In this document: positions 30,293-41,080 of the stretch, piece by piece
Position numbering within the stretch: the stretch's first letter is position 1
Layout of the letters: each line of letters opens with the position of its first letter
NCBI GenBank assembly: GCA_950295325.1
Contig: OX485809.1
Span: 37,019,081-37,083,080 of the forward strand
DNA: 64,000 bases
From: Polytrichum commune
Taxonomy: Eukaryota; Streptophyta; Polytrichopsida; Polytrichales; Polytrichaceae
Direction of reading: 5' to 3'
Position numbers and translations under genes: made by a program
The notes under the pieces: generated by a model
What the model was told of the DNA's origin: nothing
The model's database searches: none
The model's input: only the letters and a program-made list of their open reading frames with translations

Positions 30293-30812
30293 GTGTTTGC
30301 ATGTAAGAAGGGTCTATATTGTGAATTGAATGGGGACCGGGTTTTTGTGTGAGGTTCTTATATGAACTATTCCATTTGGCTCTATAATATGAGGGCATAC
30401 ATTTGTGCATATTTACTTTATTTATGTGTGAGTAAATGTTGTGTATTTGTAGGTTAGACATTGATTTTTCCCATAACTTTCTTGGTGAGGCCGAGTGGAG
30501 GGTGAATTTAAGGAGGGAGGTGTGTATTATTATTATTATTATTTTAGAGGTGTATATGGCATATGTGAGAGGGGGGAGATGTTGATACCCGTATCTATGA
30601 ATTTTTAGGTGTTTATTAAGATGGGTGGTAGTTCTAGTGGTTTTGTGATAAGAGATTTTGTGGTTTTAGAGTGTGTCCAAGCATACATGTGAGAAGATAA
30701 ATTTTGTTTATTCTTACTAAGTGGTTGTATAAGGGCTATTTTGTTGTAAATGGTTTGTGGACCGAGTCTATGTATGGAATTTTTACATAAGCTATTTCGA
30801 TGGTTTCTATTG
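30293..30812. other. Older repeat, middle part
   Basis: This lies between the Harbinger and the LTR element. 30480-30722 resembles 22320-22553. 30390-30520 resembles 41090-41300, sharing ATGTTGTGTATTTGTAGGTTA-like, TTTTT..AGAGAAAA-like and GGTGGAG-like blocks. It contains a short TAT/ATT microsatellite near 30526-30543. It has no coding region that I can defend. Confidence 0.5.
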
Positions 30813-30817
30813 TTTTT
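30813..30817. repeat. Target-site duplication TTTTT (left)
   Basis: Matches TTTTT at 41076-41080. It is low in complexity, so weaker evidence than the other duplications, but it fits the LTR ends exactly. Confidence 0.65.
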
Positions 30818-33656
30818 TGTGAACCCTTTGAGTGGTCCACCACTCTGCGGGATCACTTTTAGTTAGAATGTTAGCATTAAAAGTTAGAATTGATAGGGAA
30901 TTTAGGGAAAATTAGTTCATTTAGCATTTAGCCTAGAAGAAGGAAGGTCAAAATGAAACTAAGTAGTGCTAGAAGATAGCAAAGTAGAAAAAATATGTTA
31001 GCTAGTAAAAACAACTAGCTAAGCAAATATTAGTAGATGCTAGTTATTAAGCAATTGTTAGTAGATGCTAGCTAAGCAAGTGTTAGTTTATTAGTTAGTG
31101 TGAGGCACACAAGACTATTGGAGGTGTTTTACGTAAGAAGATAAAATCGGCGTGAAGAATTTTGAAGACAAAAAAGAAAGAGAGCAAGGGGGATACTTGC
31201 CCACTTGCCCCCTTGCCAACTCGATGGCGGAAAAATTAGAAAGATTTCTAAAGGTTTTTTGTCGGAGCCACCTCGGCGAGAGGGTGGCAACCTCAACCGG
31301 GAAAACCCCCGAGCCAAAATTTCGGGAAAGGGTTTGAAAAATGGATCCGGTGGAGGAGGGGTCCAACCCTTTTGTGAGAGGGTTTAAAAACCCCTCCTTC
31401 CACCTTGTAGCTCTCTCTCTTTCTCTAGTTTTTGGGCGAAGCCCTGCTTCAATGTAGTTAGGAAAAAATCCTTTAGCATGTATTCTCAATGGTCTAAAAG
31501 AAAGGCTTGAGAACCTCCTCTACTTTCTCTCTCCTAGTTAGGTTGTGTGTTTATTAACACACCAACAAAATTATTCCTTCTTTTGTAGAGGTAGGTTGGA
31601 TGGTAGAGTTTTGAGTAGAGGCATTATAGACCTCATCTGCCAATGCCCTGAAGGCTTAGTTCAAAAGCTAGAACAAGATACTTATCATTTTTCTCTTAGA
31701 GAGATTTCATATAGCTATCCATAGCCGTTTCCCATTTGTGATTTGGTTGAGATGACAATTAGTTATGGATTTTCAAAGATGGAGTAGAAAAACTGGGTGG
31801 TCTTGTGGGTAGCGGCTGCTGGATCAGACCTGCGAGCCCAATAGGAATTTTAATTCCAAGAAATTATATTTTTCCCAAGTAGAACTTTTGTGTAGCTTTC
31901 CAAAATGGCTTAGAACATTTGATTTGAGCATGATTTGAATTAGATATGAATTGTGCAAGATGGGACACATAGTTTGAGAACTTTTGGTTGACTGCTGCAT
32001 TACAGAGGACCTGCTGGGTTCACTTCGGCTTACCTTTCTAATCACATATTTTTATCAAATACATCTTTTTAATATCTCTCCAGGGTCATATAGAACGTTT
32101 GATTTGACTAAGATTTGAATTAGATATGAATTGTTGAAGGCGAGATACATAGTTTAAGCCTTCTTGATTGACTGCTGTGTTACAAGGAGTCCGCTGAATT
32201 TCTATTAGCTTAACCTGCTGATGTCATAATTTTTCTCGTTAGAGCTTGTTCATAGCTTTCCAATGGTATCAGGAAAGCCTAGATCCAAGTAGTAAGGAAT
32301 GTGCTATGAATTTTTGAAGTTAGAAGGTAGATAGGTGGGTTGGAAGGGTCGGTTGAATCGACCTCACACTTCCAACCCTCATAACTTTTGCATTTCTTAT
32401 CCGATTAGAGTGATTTTTAGATCATTGGAAAGATAATTTGGTGCACTAAGTATAAATATTATGCTTAGGATTAAATTACAGGGCAGAATAACACTTTATA
32501 TTTTAATTGTTAACTAAGGTACGCTTACTACCAAACTAATTACAAAGAAGGAGGCAAGGTCGACGCTCGGAAAGTGGAGCAAGGAAGGAGGTAGCGGCTC
32601 GGCCTACATCAAGCCCAAATCAACCGAGGAAAATTGAGGTAAATTAACTAACCTTAAGCCTTCCATTTAGGATTGGAGGGAGCACGGCTAAGGTACGCAT
32701 TTCTAAATCCACTCACCTATCTCGTAAGGTCAAGTGGCTTGACCACTTGACCGCCAAGGGAGTACCCAATTCCATTGTTTTCGGGGCCCTTGGTATGTTT
32801 TGTGGTAGTAGCTTCATTTATTAGCAAGTTTCGTGTGTGGTAAGTCGGATTAATCACCGACACGACCACTCTGAATGTTGTTGGTGGAAAGGTGGGGTTA
32901 ATGACCCGCGAATCCACTATTATGTTGTTGGCCCCATAGATTGGGAGTAATGGCCCCAATTTATGAAGATTGCGCAACAGGTTGAACCTACAGGTCGCCC
33001 GTCACCCTGGTCCCATTGAGTTGCATTTCGTGGTCTATCCAGTGTAAACACATTTAACAATCAAAACATACAAAATAAATCGTAAACCCTTGTTGGCAAG
33101 AGACCCGAGGTAAGGGGTGATGCCTAATATGTTAATGTAGTGAGTTAGGACGTGCAAACAAAAGTAAGTAATTAAGAAGGAATTTGTGTGAAGGGTGGGA
33201 CTTAGGCCAAGTTCCCCCGCTTAGAAAACTAAATAGAACTAAATAAATAAATAGGAAGAATTGAATGGTCCATCAAATTGTCGTTATTCCGTTCGTTGAG
33301 TTAGGGTGGTATGAGTCACACCCGGTTGGGTGTATCAGAACCATCCCAATTCACAAATTAGGATTGCCTTGGTTTCAAGGCTGGTGCGTCTGCGCGTAGA
33401 ATAGGTTGTAGGTTAAGGTTAGAACTAGATATGAAATTGGTTAGTGGAGTTTAAAGCCACACTAGTAAAAAACTAAGGCCTAACCTCCGGAGGTACTACG
33501 ACGCATATTTAATCTCCCTTAAAAATCTAACTACTCACGTTATACACCTATCATCCGGGTTCGGCTTGGGCGCCTGCAAATGCAGGCCACCTTCACCGAA
33601 GGGCTTGTGTGATACTTTTAGGCTTCCTCGAAAGGGGGTGGCCCAAAAGTACCACA
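30818..33656 (+). repeat. Family B 5' LTR
   Basis: 2839 bp. Differs from the 3' LTR at 30995, 30998, three sites in 31040-31070, and 33624, by eye. Small open frames inside (for example 31115-31489 minus) occur in all three LTR copies and are not called as genes. Confidence 0.93.
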
Positions 33657-33660
33657 TAAT

Positions 33661-33678
33661 TGGTGCGTCCGCCGGGAG
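33661..33678 (+). promoter_or_regulatory. Primer-binding site
   Basis: TGGTGCGTCCGCCGGGAG begins four bases after the LTR end and starts with the TGG that pairs with a tRNA CCA end. I cannot name the tRNA. Confidence 0.65.
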
Positions 33679-33683
33679 GGTGG

Positions 33684-36600
33684 ATGCCCCTGCCATGCTC
33701 GAATGATATTCCTTTGAGTACTTATACGTTTAGACTAAGAGAAGAAGAGTTTAGTCCAATAGAAATTAGTCATACGTCATGGGCCACTTGTGCTATGGTT
33801 AGTACTAGGGGACGATCGTACGACACCCCAACAACAACAACCGCATTTGCGTCGGAGGCAACACCAGGTAAGAGGTCGAAGAACGAACCACCAAAACCCG
33901 GAAAGACTAAGGAAAATAAATATCAAGGTCTAGGTCCAGAGTCCGAGCGCGAGAGGGAGAAATCCCCCACCCCACAAAGTCCGGTTAGGGTGGCACGACC
34001 CCAACTCATGGCGAATCCTTTGGATGCAATGATGGCTCCTAGAGGGCCTCCCATTGTAATGCCACAAGCATTAGCGCCAAGGGCGATGCCGAGTTATTTT
34101 CCGAAGTTCGGTGGCCTCCCGCATGAGGATCCTTCAACCCACATTGAACGATATATTGAGGTAATGTTGGCCAACGTGATAGCCGAAGACACGTACAAAC
34201 TCGTTTGGTTTTCTACTACGCTAGAGGGTATAGCGTATGAGTGGTACCGATCCCACGATGAGGGGACATTTAGGGATTGGCGAGCATTGCAGACGGCATT
34301 CCTTAGACAATTTAGACCGGAAATGGGCCAACAAAGCGCACTCGTGGCGTTAACGAACATGCGGCAAGGCCCATCCGAGGGTATTACATCATACATCCGA
34401 CGGTTCGAGACGGTGGTAACTCGTTATGTAGGAACCCTTCTCACAAATGACACGATTAAATTCTACTTCATACAAGGGTTCAACAAACAAGGTACAATCC
34501 GAGAAATTCTTAACTCCAACCCTCAGGATTTGGAAGAAGCTAAAGCCGAGGCTAGGAGGATCGAAGGTGTAGACAAACAAAATGAGCGGATGTGGAATTG
34601 CACTATTGCACCTGTGCCAGCCTTCCTACCCACAACCTACATTCCTCCCGAGCAGAGTAAGCCTCCTCAGCTGGAGCCATCCCGACCGGATGCATACGCA
34701 GTCCACCGAGCGGCCCCGGTTCCTTTGGCTACGAGGCCACCCCCTGAGCTCTTAGCACTCCCTAGCCCTCCGAGCCACACCACGATCGAGGAGCTAGAAC
34801 TTAGAGTTAAGAAGGCCAACGACGAGTTGAGGAGCGATGTCATGCAGTCGCTCAAGACCCTCACAGAGCAGCTAACAATGGCAATCACGTCTAGGCCCTT
34901 AGCACAACCAGTTCCGCCGGCCTCGGAGGCGGGTAATTATGGCACCAACATTTGGTGTCGTAATTGCAACAAACCTGGCCACAGTAATCAATTTTGCACG
35001 GAGCCTAGGTTCACAGGTAACCTAGTAGCCCCACCCCCCCGTCCACAACAAGGCCACTCCCAGACTCAAGCCCGGAACAACGGTAAAGGAGTTTGTCCCA
35101 CTTGCGGCAAGGTTCACATTTTGGGGCCAGGTAAGTGTTGGATCGAGACGGGGGTGGTCTGCAACCATTGTGGGGGTAATCACCCGGTCGATAATTGTCG
35201 TAGGATTCTCGCGGAGCGACCCTCCCATTACTCTCAGCTGAATCAACAACTTCCGGCATTCTTCTATGATAGGAATCAACAGAACCAAGGAGGAATGTCG
35301 GTTAATTATCACCAAGGTAACCCACAAAGCAATGGCCAACAAAACTACGGTCCACCCAACCACCAAAACCAAGGTAATAGGGGGAACAACTATCAAGGTC
35401 CACAAAATTTGTACCCTCAAAACCCCCCAGCCGGTGGTAGGCAAGCCGACTCGAACTTGGTAGGAATGGTAAGCCAACAGTATGTCCCTCAGATGGGCCG
35501 GAACCAACCAAATAGGTTCAACAATGGACCCCAAGTTGCACAACAAGGTAATACCTTCAATAACTCCCCTAATGAAGGCAACCCATTCTATGGGTACCAA
35601 ATGAACCAAGGTCAGGCTTATGGTCTTAACGGTCAGTATACCGACAACCCTCCTCAACATCTTATGGGGAGTGGACAGGATACTAACCAACAATGGGCGC
35701 AAAACATGAATGGGCCTCCAACATCCCAAGGTCCCCTTAACCTTGGTCATGCACAAACCCAAGACGCGAGGTTCATTGATAACAATAGGGCGAGCACAAG
35801 TTGTTCAGCTCCATTCCTTCCTATCCCAAATGATAGTCATAGCAACTTCATCTCTCACGAGCTAGCCAATTCTTCTTTACGGGCTATCCTGGTTCCCCCT
35901 AAAAAACTAAAGCAGAAAATAGACGTGGCAGTGGTCACTAGGGCTCAGAAGAGGGCACAAACCGTGATGGGTGAAGGTTCCGAGAAGCCCAATGAGTCTG
36001 AAGAGTCACCAAAATTCGCAGAACTTCCAGAGTTCTTGCAGAACGCAGCCCTTAAGGCTAAGGTTCCCACAACTTCCCTAGGGCCTAACCCGGATGACGA
36101 ACCGGTAGAAGAGCCATTTCTGGAGGAAGAGGAAGACCTCTTCCGATTTGTGGATAGACGAGACGCATGGGGCAATGGCCTGACCGCTAACTTCCCACCG
36201 AAACCCCGGCCTAGTCGCGCCTTTAACCCGGCCGAGGACTACGACCTTTGGTCAGACCTTTGTAGCCTACGAGCCAACATTTCTTTGGCACAACTAATTC
36301 AAGTAGCTCCCGCCCTAAGAAAGGAATTCAAGGAAGGAGCCACCCAGGTTAGGAAGGCTAAAATCCCAACGATGGCAGTTGAGGTCCGAAGAACCCCCCT
36401 AGGGGACGAAGGACCAATCGAGGTGGAGGTTGAGATTATGGACAAAATAATCCCGCACACCCTGGTTGATGGGGGTAGTGGGATCAATATTATGCCACTC
36501 TCAACGTTGGAAAAACTTGGCCTCGAGCTCACTGGCCCTTCACCCTTTGTTATCAATGTCGCGGACCAAAGACAAGTCACCCCCCTTGGACAGGTAAAGG

Positions 36601-37700
36601 ATTGCTTGATGAAAGTCGGGGGAGAAGTCTATACGATCACGTTTCAAGTTTTGAGGCTCCCTGTAACATCCAAAAGTTATCCGATACTTTTAGGTAGAGA
36701 CTGGCTTCGGAGAGCAAATGCCACAACCGAGTGGTCTACGGGTACCTCCCAAATAACATTTGGGCCCCCTCACAACAGAACAACGACAAGAATTGCACTC
36801 CGTAAGCCTTCGACAGAATTCACGGAATCCGACCTACCCAAGTCGAAGCCAGAACCCAACATAGTTTCGGTAGACTTAGCCAACCAAACATTGGGCACTA
36901 AGACCCATCTAGGCCCAGTAAAGGACATGGGTCCTGGCCTCTATGGTTGGGAGGACACAGGTGAGTTCACAGCATGGATGGAACTCAACCCGGAAGAAAT
37001 TCCCAACCACACCCAGGTATATGCGATCACCGCCACCGAGGACACGTCACGTGGACACACCGGATTCGCGCTCATAGCCGATGACCTACCGCTTGAGTCA
37101 ATTTATTCCTTTGAGATTGATGGCACGCAACCTATAGTCCTAGAGGACCTCGTGCTCGAAGAAGATATTGTTCCATCCTTGCATTTCAAGAACACCTCTA
37201 CCGGAATTCAGGTAGGCCATGATTTCGCGTCATATCCTTCGGTGCCAAACGATTGGTATAAAGGTCCAACCAACCAAATGCCGTTTGCCCTTGTATACGG
37301 GATTGAAGCAGTGCTCCCAATCGAGTTGGAGATCCCCTCTTTGCGAATTGCAGTTGATTCACGACTTACGGTAGCCGAGTCACTATCAGATAGGTTGCTA
37401 ATGTTAGAGAGTCTTAGCGAGCGACGACGAGCTAGTGTGCAACATCTCGAGGCGATGAAACGGAGGCGCAAGGCCGTCTTCAACAAACGACACAAGGTAA
37501 GAACTTTGCAACCCGGGACGTCGGTAATGCTCCAAGATGCGAGGAAACTGGAGTTCCCAGGTAAGTCTGACGCCTTGTGGTTGGGCCCTTTTTGGGTCAC
37601 GAACGTGTATGACAATAATTCGGTTCAATTGGCTACACTTGATGGCACATATTTCCCTACGCGAACTAACGGGGGTCGGTGTAAGTTGTATAATGTGTGA
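33684..37700 (+). CDS. Gag-protease fused to integrase C-terminus (pol core deleted)
   Basis: One frame from the first ATG at 33684 (MPLPCSN) to TGA at 37700, about 1338 codons. An ATG at 33795 (MVSTRGRSYD) is a plausible alternative start. The Gag domain is at roughly residues 120-290 (FPKFGGLPHEDPSTHIERYI, TFRDWRALQTAFLRQFRP). Zinc knuckles follow at CRNCNKPGHSNQFC and CNHCGGNHPVDNC. Next is a long Q/N-rich stretch, then the aspartic protease (LVDGGSGINIMPLSTLEKL, ILLGRDWL). It then jumps to the integrase tail (MPFALVYGIEAVLPIELEIP, LWLGPFWVTNVYD). RT, RNase H and the catalytic integrase core are absent, yet the frame is kept. It may act as a structural protein while an autonomous relative supplies the enzymes. 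Confidence 0.9.
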   Translation: MPLPCSNDIPLSTYTFRLREEEFSPIEISHTSWATCAMVSTRGRSYDTPTTTTAFASEATPGKRSKNEPPKPGKTKENKYQGLGPESEREREKSPTPQSPVRVARPQLMANPLDAMMAPRGPPIVMPQALAPRAMPSYFPKFGGLPHEDPSTHIERYIEVMLANVIAEDTYKLVWFSTTLEGIAYEWYRSHDEGTFRDWRALQTAFLRQFRPEMGQQSALVALTNMRQGPSEGITSYIRRFETVVTRYVGTLLTNDTIKFYFIQGFNKQGTIREILNSNPQDLEEAKAEARRIEGVDKQNERMWNCTIAPVPAFLPTTYIPPEQSKPPQLEPSRPDAYAVHRAAPVPLATRPPPELLALPSPPSHTTIEELELRVKKANDELRSDVMQSLKTLTEQLTMAITSRPLAQPVPPASEAGNYGTNIWCRNCNKPGHSNQFCTEPRFTGNLVAPPPRPQQGHSQTQARNNGKGVCPTCGKVHILGPGKCWIETGVVCNHCGGNHPVDNCRRILAERPSHYSQLNQQLPAFFYDRNQQNQGGMSVNYHQGNPQSNGQQNYGPPNHQNQGNRGNNYQGPQNLYPQNPPAGGRQADSNLVGMVSQQYVPQMGRNQPNRFNNGPQVAQQGNTFNNSPNEGNPFYGYQMNQGQAYGLNGQYTDNPPQHLMGSGQDTNQQWAQNMNGPPTSQGPLNLGHAQTQDARFIDNNRASTSCSAPFLPIPNDSHSNFISHELANSSLRAILVPPKKLKQKIDVAVVTRAQKRAQTVMGEGSEKPNESEESPKFAELPEFLQNAALKAKVPTTSLGPNPDDEPVEEPFLEEEEDLFRFVDRRDAWGNGLTANFPPKPRPSRAFNPAEDYDLWSDLCSLRANISLAQLIQVAPALRKEFKEGATQVRKAKIPTMAVEVRRTPLGDEGPIEVEVEIMDKIIPHTLVDGGSGINIMPLSTLEKLGLELTGPSPFVINVADQRQVTPLGQVKDCLMKVGGEVYTITFQVLRLPVTSKSYPILLGRDWLRRANATTEWSTGTSQITFGPPHNRTTTRIALRKPSTEFTESDLPKSKPEPNIVSVDLANQTLGTKTHLGPVKDMGPGLYGWEDTGEFTAWMELNPEEIPNHTQVYAITATEDTSRGHTGFALIADDLPLESIYSFEIDGTQPIVLEDLVLEEDIVPSLHFKNTSTGIQVGHDFASYPSVPNDWYKGPTNQMPFALVYGIEAVLPIELEIPSLRIAVDSRLTVAESLSDRLLMLESLSERRRASVQHLEAMKRRRKAVFNKRHKVRTLQPGTSVMLQDARKLEFPGKSDALWLGPFWVTNVYDNNSVQLATLDGTYFPTRTNGGRCKLYNV

Positions 37701-38236
37701 CAGGTGCAACTAGCGGATTAAATGCGATGTGATACCTTTAGACCCAAAGCAAAGGCGGAGGGTTTCAAATTCCTGCAATAGGTGCTAGGTTAGAGGTCGG
37801 CCCTCCGTGGTCATTGTTTGAAGGAAACCAGTAGGGGGACCTTCTTTCTTCAGCGCCTGGGAATTGCTCTTGTAGTCCGAACTCTCTCCGAAGAGGAAGG
37901 AAGCGGGTTGAAAGTTTTTTCTTCTATAGCTCCAAGTTGCTCCCGCAAGGCGGAGGGGGTGTCCTAGATAGACACAAACCCAGTCCGGTGGGGGAGTGTG
38001 GCGGCTTTGAAGTGTTTTTTGGCTTTAGTATAGTACTATCTTCTTCTTTTCTCTCTCCTCTTCACATCTTTAAACGGATAAAAGTGCAAGTAATAATAAG
38101 AAATAAAAAAAACAAAACAAAAATATATGTGTAAGTGGTGGTGTGCATGCAAGTGACCGTGTACCCAGGATTGGCGTGCGAGCAAGAGCTGGTGTTCGTA
38201 GCGCTCGAACGAGCAGCTCCCCTGATGGCCGACATA
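37701..38236 (+). other. Family B 3' untranslated interior
   Basis: Non-coding part between the ORF and the 3' LTR. A G-rich tract GGTGGGGGAGTGTGG is at about 37987-38001. The bases immediately before the LTR are not a clear polypurine tract. Confidence 0.6.
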
Positions 38237-41075
38237 TGTGAACCCTTTGAGTGGTCCACCACTCTGCGGGATCACTTTTAGTTAGAATGTTAGCATTAAA
38301 AGTTAGAATTGATAGGGAATTTAGGGAAAATTAGTTCATTTAGCATTTAGCCTAGAAGAAGGAAGGTCAAAATGAAACTAAGTAGTGCTAGAAGATAGCA
38401 AAGTAGAAAAAATGTGCTAGCTAGTAAAAACAACTAGCTAAGCAAATATTAGTAGATGCTAGCTATTAAGCAAATGTTAGTAAATGCTAGCTAAGCAAGT
38501 GTTAGTTTATTAGTTAGTGTGAGGCACACAAGACTATTGGAGGTGTTTTACGTAAGAAGATAAAATCGGCGTGAAGAATTTTGAAGACAAAAAAGAAAGA
38601 GAGCAAGGGGGATACTTGCCCACTTGCCCCCTTGCCAACTCGATGGCGGAAAAATTAGAAAGATTTCTAAAGGTTTTTTGTCGGAGCCACCTCGGCGAGA
38701 GGGTGGCAACCTCAACCGGGAAAACCCCCGAGCCAAAATTTCGGGAAAGGGTTTGAAAAATGGATCCGGTGGAGGAGGGGTCCAACCCTTTTGTGAGAGG
38801 GTTTAAAAACCCCTCCTTCCACCTTGTAGCTCTCTCTCTTTCTCTAGTTTTTGGGCGAAGCCCTGCTTCAATGTAGTTAGGAAAAAATCCTTTAGCATGT
38901 ATTCTCAATGGTCTAAAAGAAAGGCTTGAGAACCTCCTCTACTTTCTCTCTCCTAGTTAGGTTGTGTGTTTATTAACACACCAACAAAATTATTCCTTCT
39001 TTTGTAGAGGTAGGTTGGATGGTAGAGTTTTGAGTAGAGGCATTATAGACCTCATCTGCCAATGCCCTGAAGGCTTAGTTCAAAAGCTAGAACAAGATAC
39101 TTATCATTTTTCTCTTAGAGAGATTTCATATAGCTATCCATAGCCGTTTCCCATTTGTGATTTGGTTGAGATGACAATTAGTTATGGATTTTCAAAGATG
39201 GAGTAGAAAAACTGGGTGGTCTTGTGGGTAGCGGCTGCTGGATCAGACCTGCGAGCCCAATAGGAATTTTAATTCCAAGAAATTATATTTTTCCCAAGTA
39301 GAACTTTTGTGTAGCTTTCCAAAATGGCTTAGAACATTTGATTTGAGCATGATTTGAATTAGATATGAATTGTGCAAGATGGGACACATAGTTTGAGAAC
39401 TTTTGGTTGACTGCTGCATTACAGAGGACCTGCTGGGTTCACTTCGGCTTACCTTTCTAATCACATATTTTTATCAAATACATCTTTTTAATATCTCTCC
39501 AGGGTCATATAGAACGTTTGATTTGACTAAGATTTGAATTAGATATGAATTGTTGAAGGCGAGATACATAGTTTAAGCCTTCTTGATTGACTGCTGTGTT
39601 ACAAGGAGTCCGCTGAATTTCTATTAGCTTAACCTGCTGATGTCATAATTTTTCTCGTTAGAGCTTGTTCATAGCTTTCCAATGGTATCAGGAAAGCCTA
39701 GATCCAAGTAGTAAGGAATGTGCTATGAATTTTTGAAGTTAGAAGGTAGATAGGTGGGTTGGAAGGGTCGGTTGAATCGACCTCACACTTCCAACCCTCA
39801 TAACTTTTGCATTTCTTATCCGATTAGAGTGATTTTTAGATCATTGGAAAGATAATTTGGTGCACTAAGTATAAATATTATGCTTAGGATTAAATTACAG
39901 GGCAGAATAACACTTTATATTTTAATTGTTAACTAAGGTACGCTTACTACCAAACTAATTACAAAGAAGGAGGCAAGGTCGACGCTCGGAAAGTGGAGCA
40001 AGGAAGGAGGTAGCGGCTCGGCCTACATCAAGCCCAAATCAACCGAGGAAAATTGAGGTAAATTAACTAACCTTAAGCCTTCCATTTAGGATTGGAGGGA
40101 GCACGGCTAAGGTACGCATTTCTAAATCCACTCACCTATCTCGTAAGGTCAAGTGGCTTGACCACTTGACCGCCAAGGGAGTACCCAATTCCATTGTTTT
40201 CGGGGCCCTTGGTATGTTTTGTGGTAGTAGCTTCATTTATTAGCAAGTTTCGTGTGTGGTAAGTCGGATTAATCACCGACACGACCACTCTGAATGTTGT
40301 TGGTGGAAAGGTGGGGTTAATGACCCGCGAATCCACTATTATGTTGTTGGCCCCATAGATTGGGAGTAATGGCCCCAATTTATGAAGATTGCGCAACAGG
40401 TTGAACCTACAGGTCGCCCGTCACCCTGGTCCCATTGAGTTGCATTTCGTGGTCTATCCAGTGTAAACACATTTAACAATCAAAACATACAAAATAAATC
40501 GTAAACCCTTGTTGGCAAGAGACCCGAGGTAAGGGGTGATGCCTAATATGTTAATGTAGTGAGTTAGGACGTGCAAACAAAAGTAAGTAATTAAGAAGGA
40601 ATTTGTGTGAAGGGTGGGACTTAGGCCAAGTTCCCCCGCTTAGAAAACTAAATAGAACTAAATAAATAAATAGGAAGAATTGAATGGTCCATCAAATTGT
40701 CGTTATTCCGTTCGTTGAGTTAGGGTGGTATGAGTCACACCCGGTTGGGTGTATCAGAACCATCCCAATTCACAAATTAGGATTGCCTTGGTTTCAAGGC
40801 TGGTGCGTCTGCGCGTAGAATAGGTTGTAGGTTAAGGTTAGAACTAGATATGAAATTGGTTAGTGGAGTTTAAAGCCACACTAGTAAAAAACTAAGGCCT
40901 AACCTCCGGAGGTACTACGACGCATATTTAATCTCCCTTAAAAATCTAACTACTCACGTTATACACCTATCATCCGGGTTCGGCTTGGGCGCCTGCAAAT
41001 GCAGGCCACCTTCACCGAAGGGCTTGTGTGATACTTTTAGGCTCCCTCGAAAGGGGGTGGCCCAAAAGTACCACA
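38237..41075 (+). repeat. Family B 3' LTR
   Basis: 2839 bp, TGTGAACCC to ACCACA, followed by TTTTT. Confidence 0.93.
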
Positions 41076-41080
41076 TTTTT

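Larger units (their letters stand above)
30818..41075 (+). mobile_element. LTR retrotransposon, family B, with internal pol deletion
   Basis: A 10,258-bp element with two 2839-bp LTRs (TGTGAACCC..ACCACA), a primer-binding site at 33661 four bases after the LTR, and a 4.6-kb interior with one long ORF. The ORF has Gag, two zinc knuckles, protease and an integrase tail, but no RT, RNase H or integrase core. The LTRs differ at about six sites by eye, so insertion was recent. It belongs with plant Ty3/gypsy elements, and the integrase tail looks most like the Tat group. A solo LTR of this family is at 50577-53415. Confidence 0.93.

Noticed and set aside
31115-31489. 124-codon frame found in all three family B LTRs
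   Set aside because: Identical because the LTRs are identical; it spans promoter-like and leader sequence and shows no domain.
32717-32977. 86-codon frame repeated at 40136 and 51256
   Set aside because: Same reason: a passive part of the LTR.
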